Shown here: positions 63,943-64,000 of the stretch, piece after piece
How the letters are laid out: the number at the start of each line of letters is the position of its first letter
How positions within the stretch are numbered: the first letter of the stretch is position 1
The notes under the pieces: model-generated
The model's database searches: none
The model's input: the letters and a program-made list of their open reading frames with translations, nothing else
What the model was told of the DNA's origin: nothing
Program-made: the position numbers and the translations under genes
From: Citrobacter freundii
GTDB taxonomy: Bacteria > Bacteroidota > Bacteroidia > Chitinophagales > Chitinophagaceae
Assembly: GCA_003243445.1 (NCBI GenBank)
Contig: QFQQ01000012.1
Span: 62,001-126,000 of the forward strand
DNA length: 64,000 nucleotides
Direction of reading: 5' to 3'

Positions 63943-64000
63943 AAAGTTTGTGTGATGATACAAAGACGCAACGGGCTTTTTTTTCCATAGACCGTTGAGT

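Overview
The window looks like chromosome from a Bacteroidota bacterium, probably Chitinophagaceae or a close relative (inference). The signs are two SusC/SusD pairs, a FecI/FecR sigma/anti-sigma pair, a sensor kinase with an AraC-type response regulator of the hybrid two-component kind, type IX secretion C-terminal domains, a promoter-like TAnnTTTG box, and many lipoproteins. No rRNA, tRNA or CRISPR array was seen.

Bases 1-9,700 are an AT-rich accessory region with much gene decay. It holds the 3' end of an unknown gene, a large membrane-anchored KAP-family ATPase, a frameshifted umuD remnant, a broken small ORF and a VirD4/TraG-like ATPase. These are followed by a two-gene lipoprotein unit with a strong terminator, a frameshifted HpaA-like lipoprotein gene, a Crp/Fnr fragment and two tandem palindromic elements.

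Bases 9,750-25,750 carry a DUF4267-cupin fusion, a small membrane protein, and then a long same-strand unit: fecI, fecR, susC with an STN domain, susD, two TlpA-like thioredoxins, a stand-alone DsbD N-terminal domain, DsbD and a cysteine desulfurase. The layout suggests surface uptake of an unknown substrate tied to envelope thiol chemistry and sulfur release, under trans-envelope sigma control.

Bases 25,900-46,000 are mixed. They include a P1-peptidase remnant, two type IX-secreted proteins (a multidomain esterase and a two-discoidin-domain protein), a candidate toxin-antitoxin pair with an ADP-ribosyltransferase-like toxin, DUF1801 and VOC proteins, three linked envelope proteins, a FtsX/MacB-like permease, a GH172-like enzyme, a possible structured RNA, a CheY-like regulator, a methyltransferase and a phosphoesterase.

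Bases 46,480-63,030 form a polysaccharide utilisation locus: GH78 rhamnosidase, a GH43-plus-BNR-propeller fusion, a clan GH-A hydrolase, a GH43 lipoprotein, susD and susC, with a divergent sensor kinase and response regulator. The enzyme set fits arabinose- and rhamnose-containing pectic side chains (inference). A DUF4846 gene closes the window.

A striking feature is a family of long inverted-repeat elements built from short GATGGCCGATG-type or GCAGATnnCGCAGAT-type units. They occupy many intergenic gaps, including gaps between same-strand genes of the utilisation locus.
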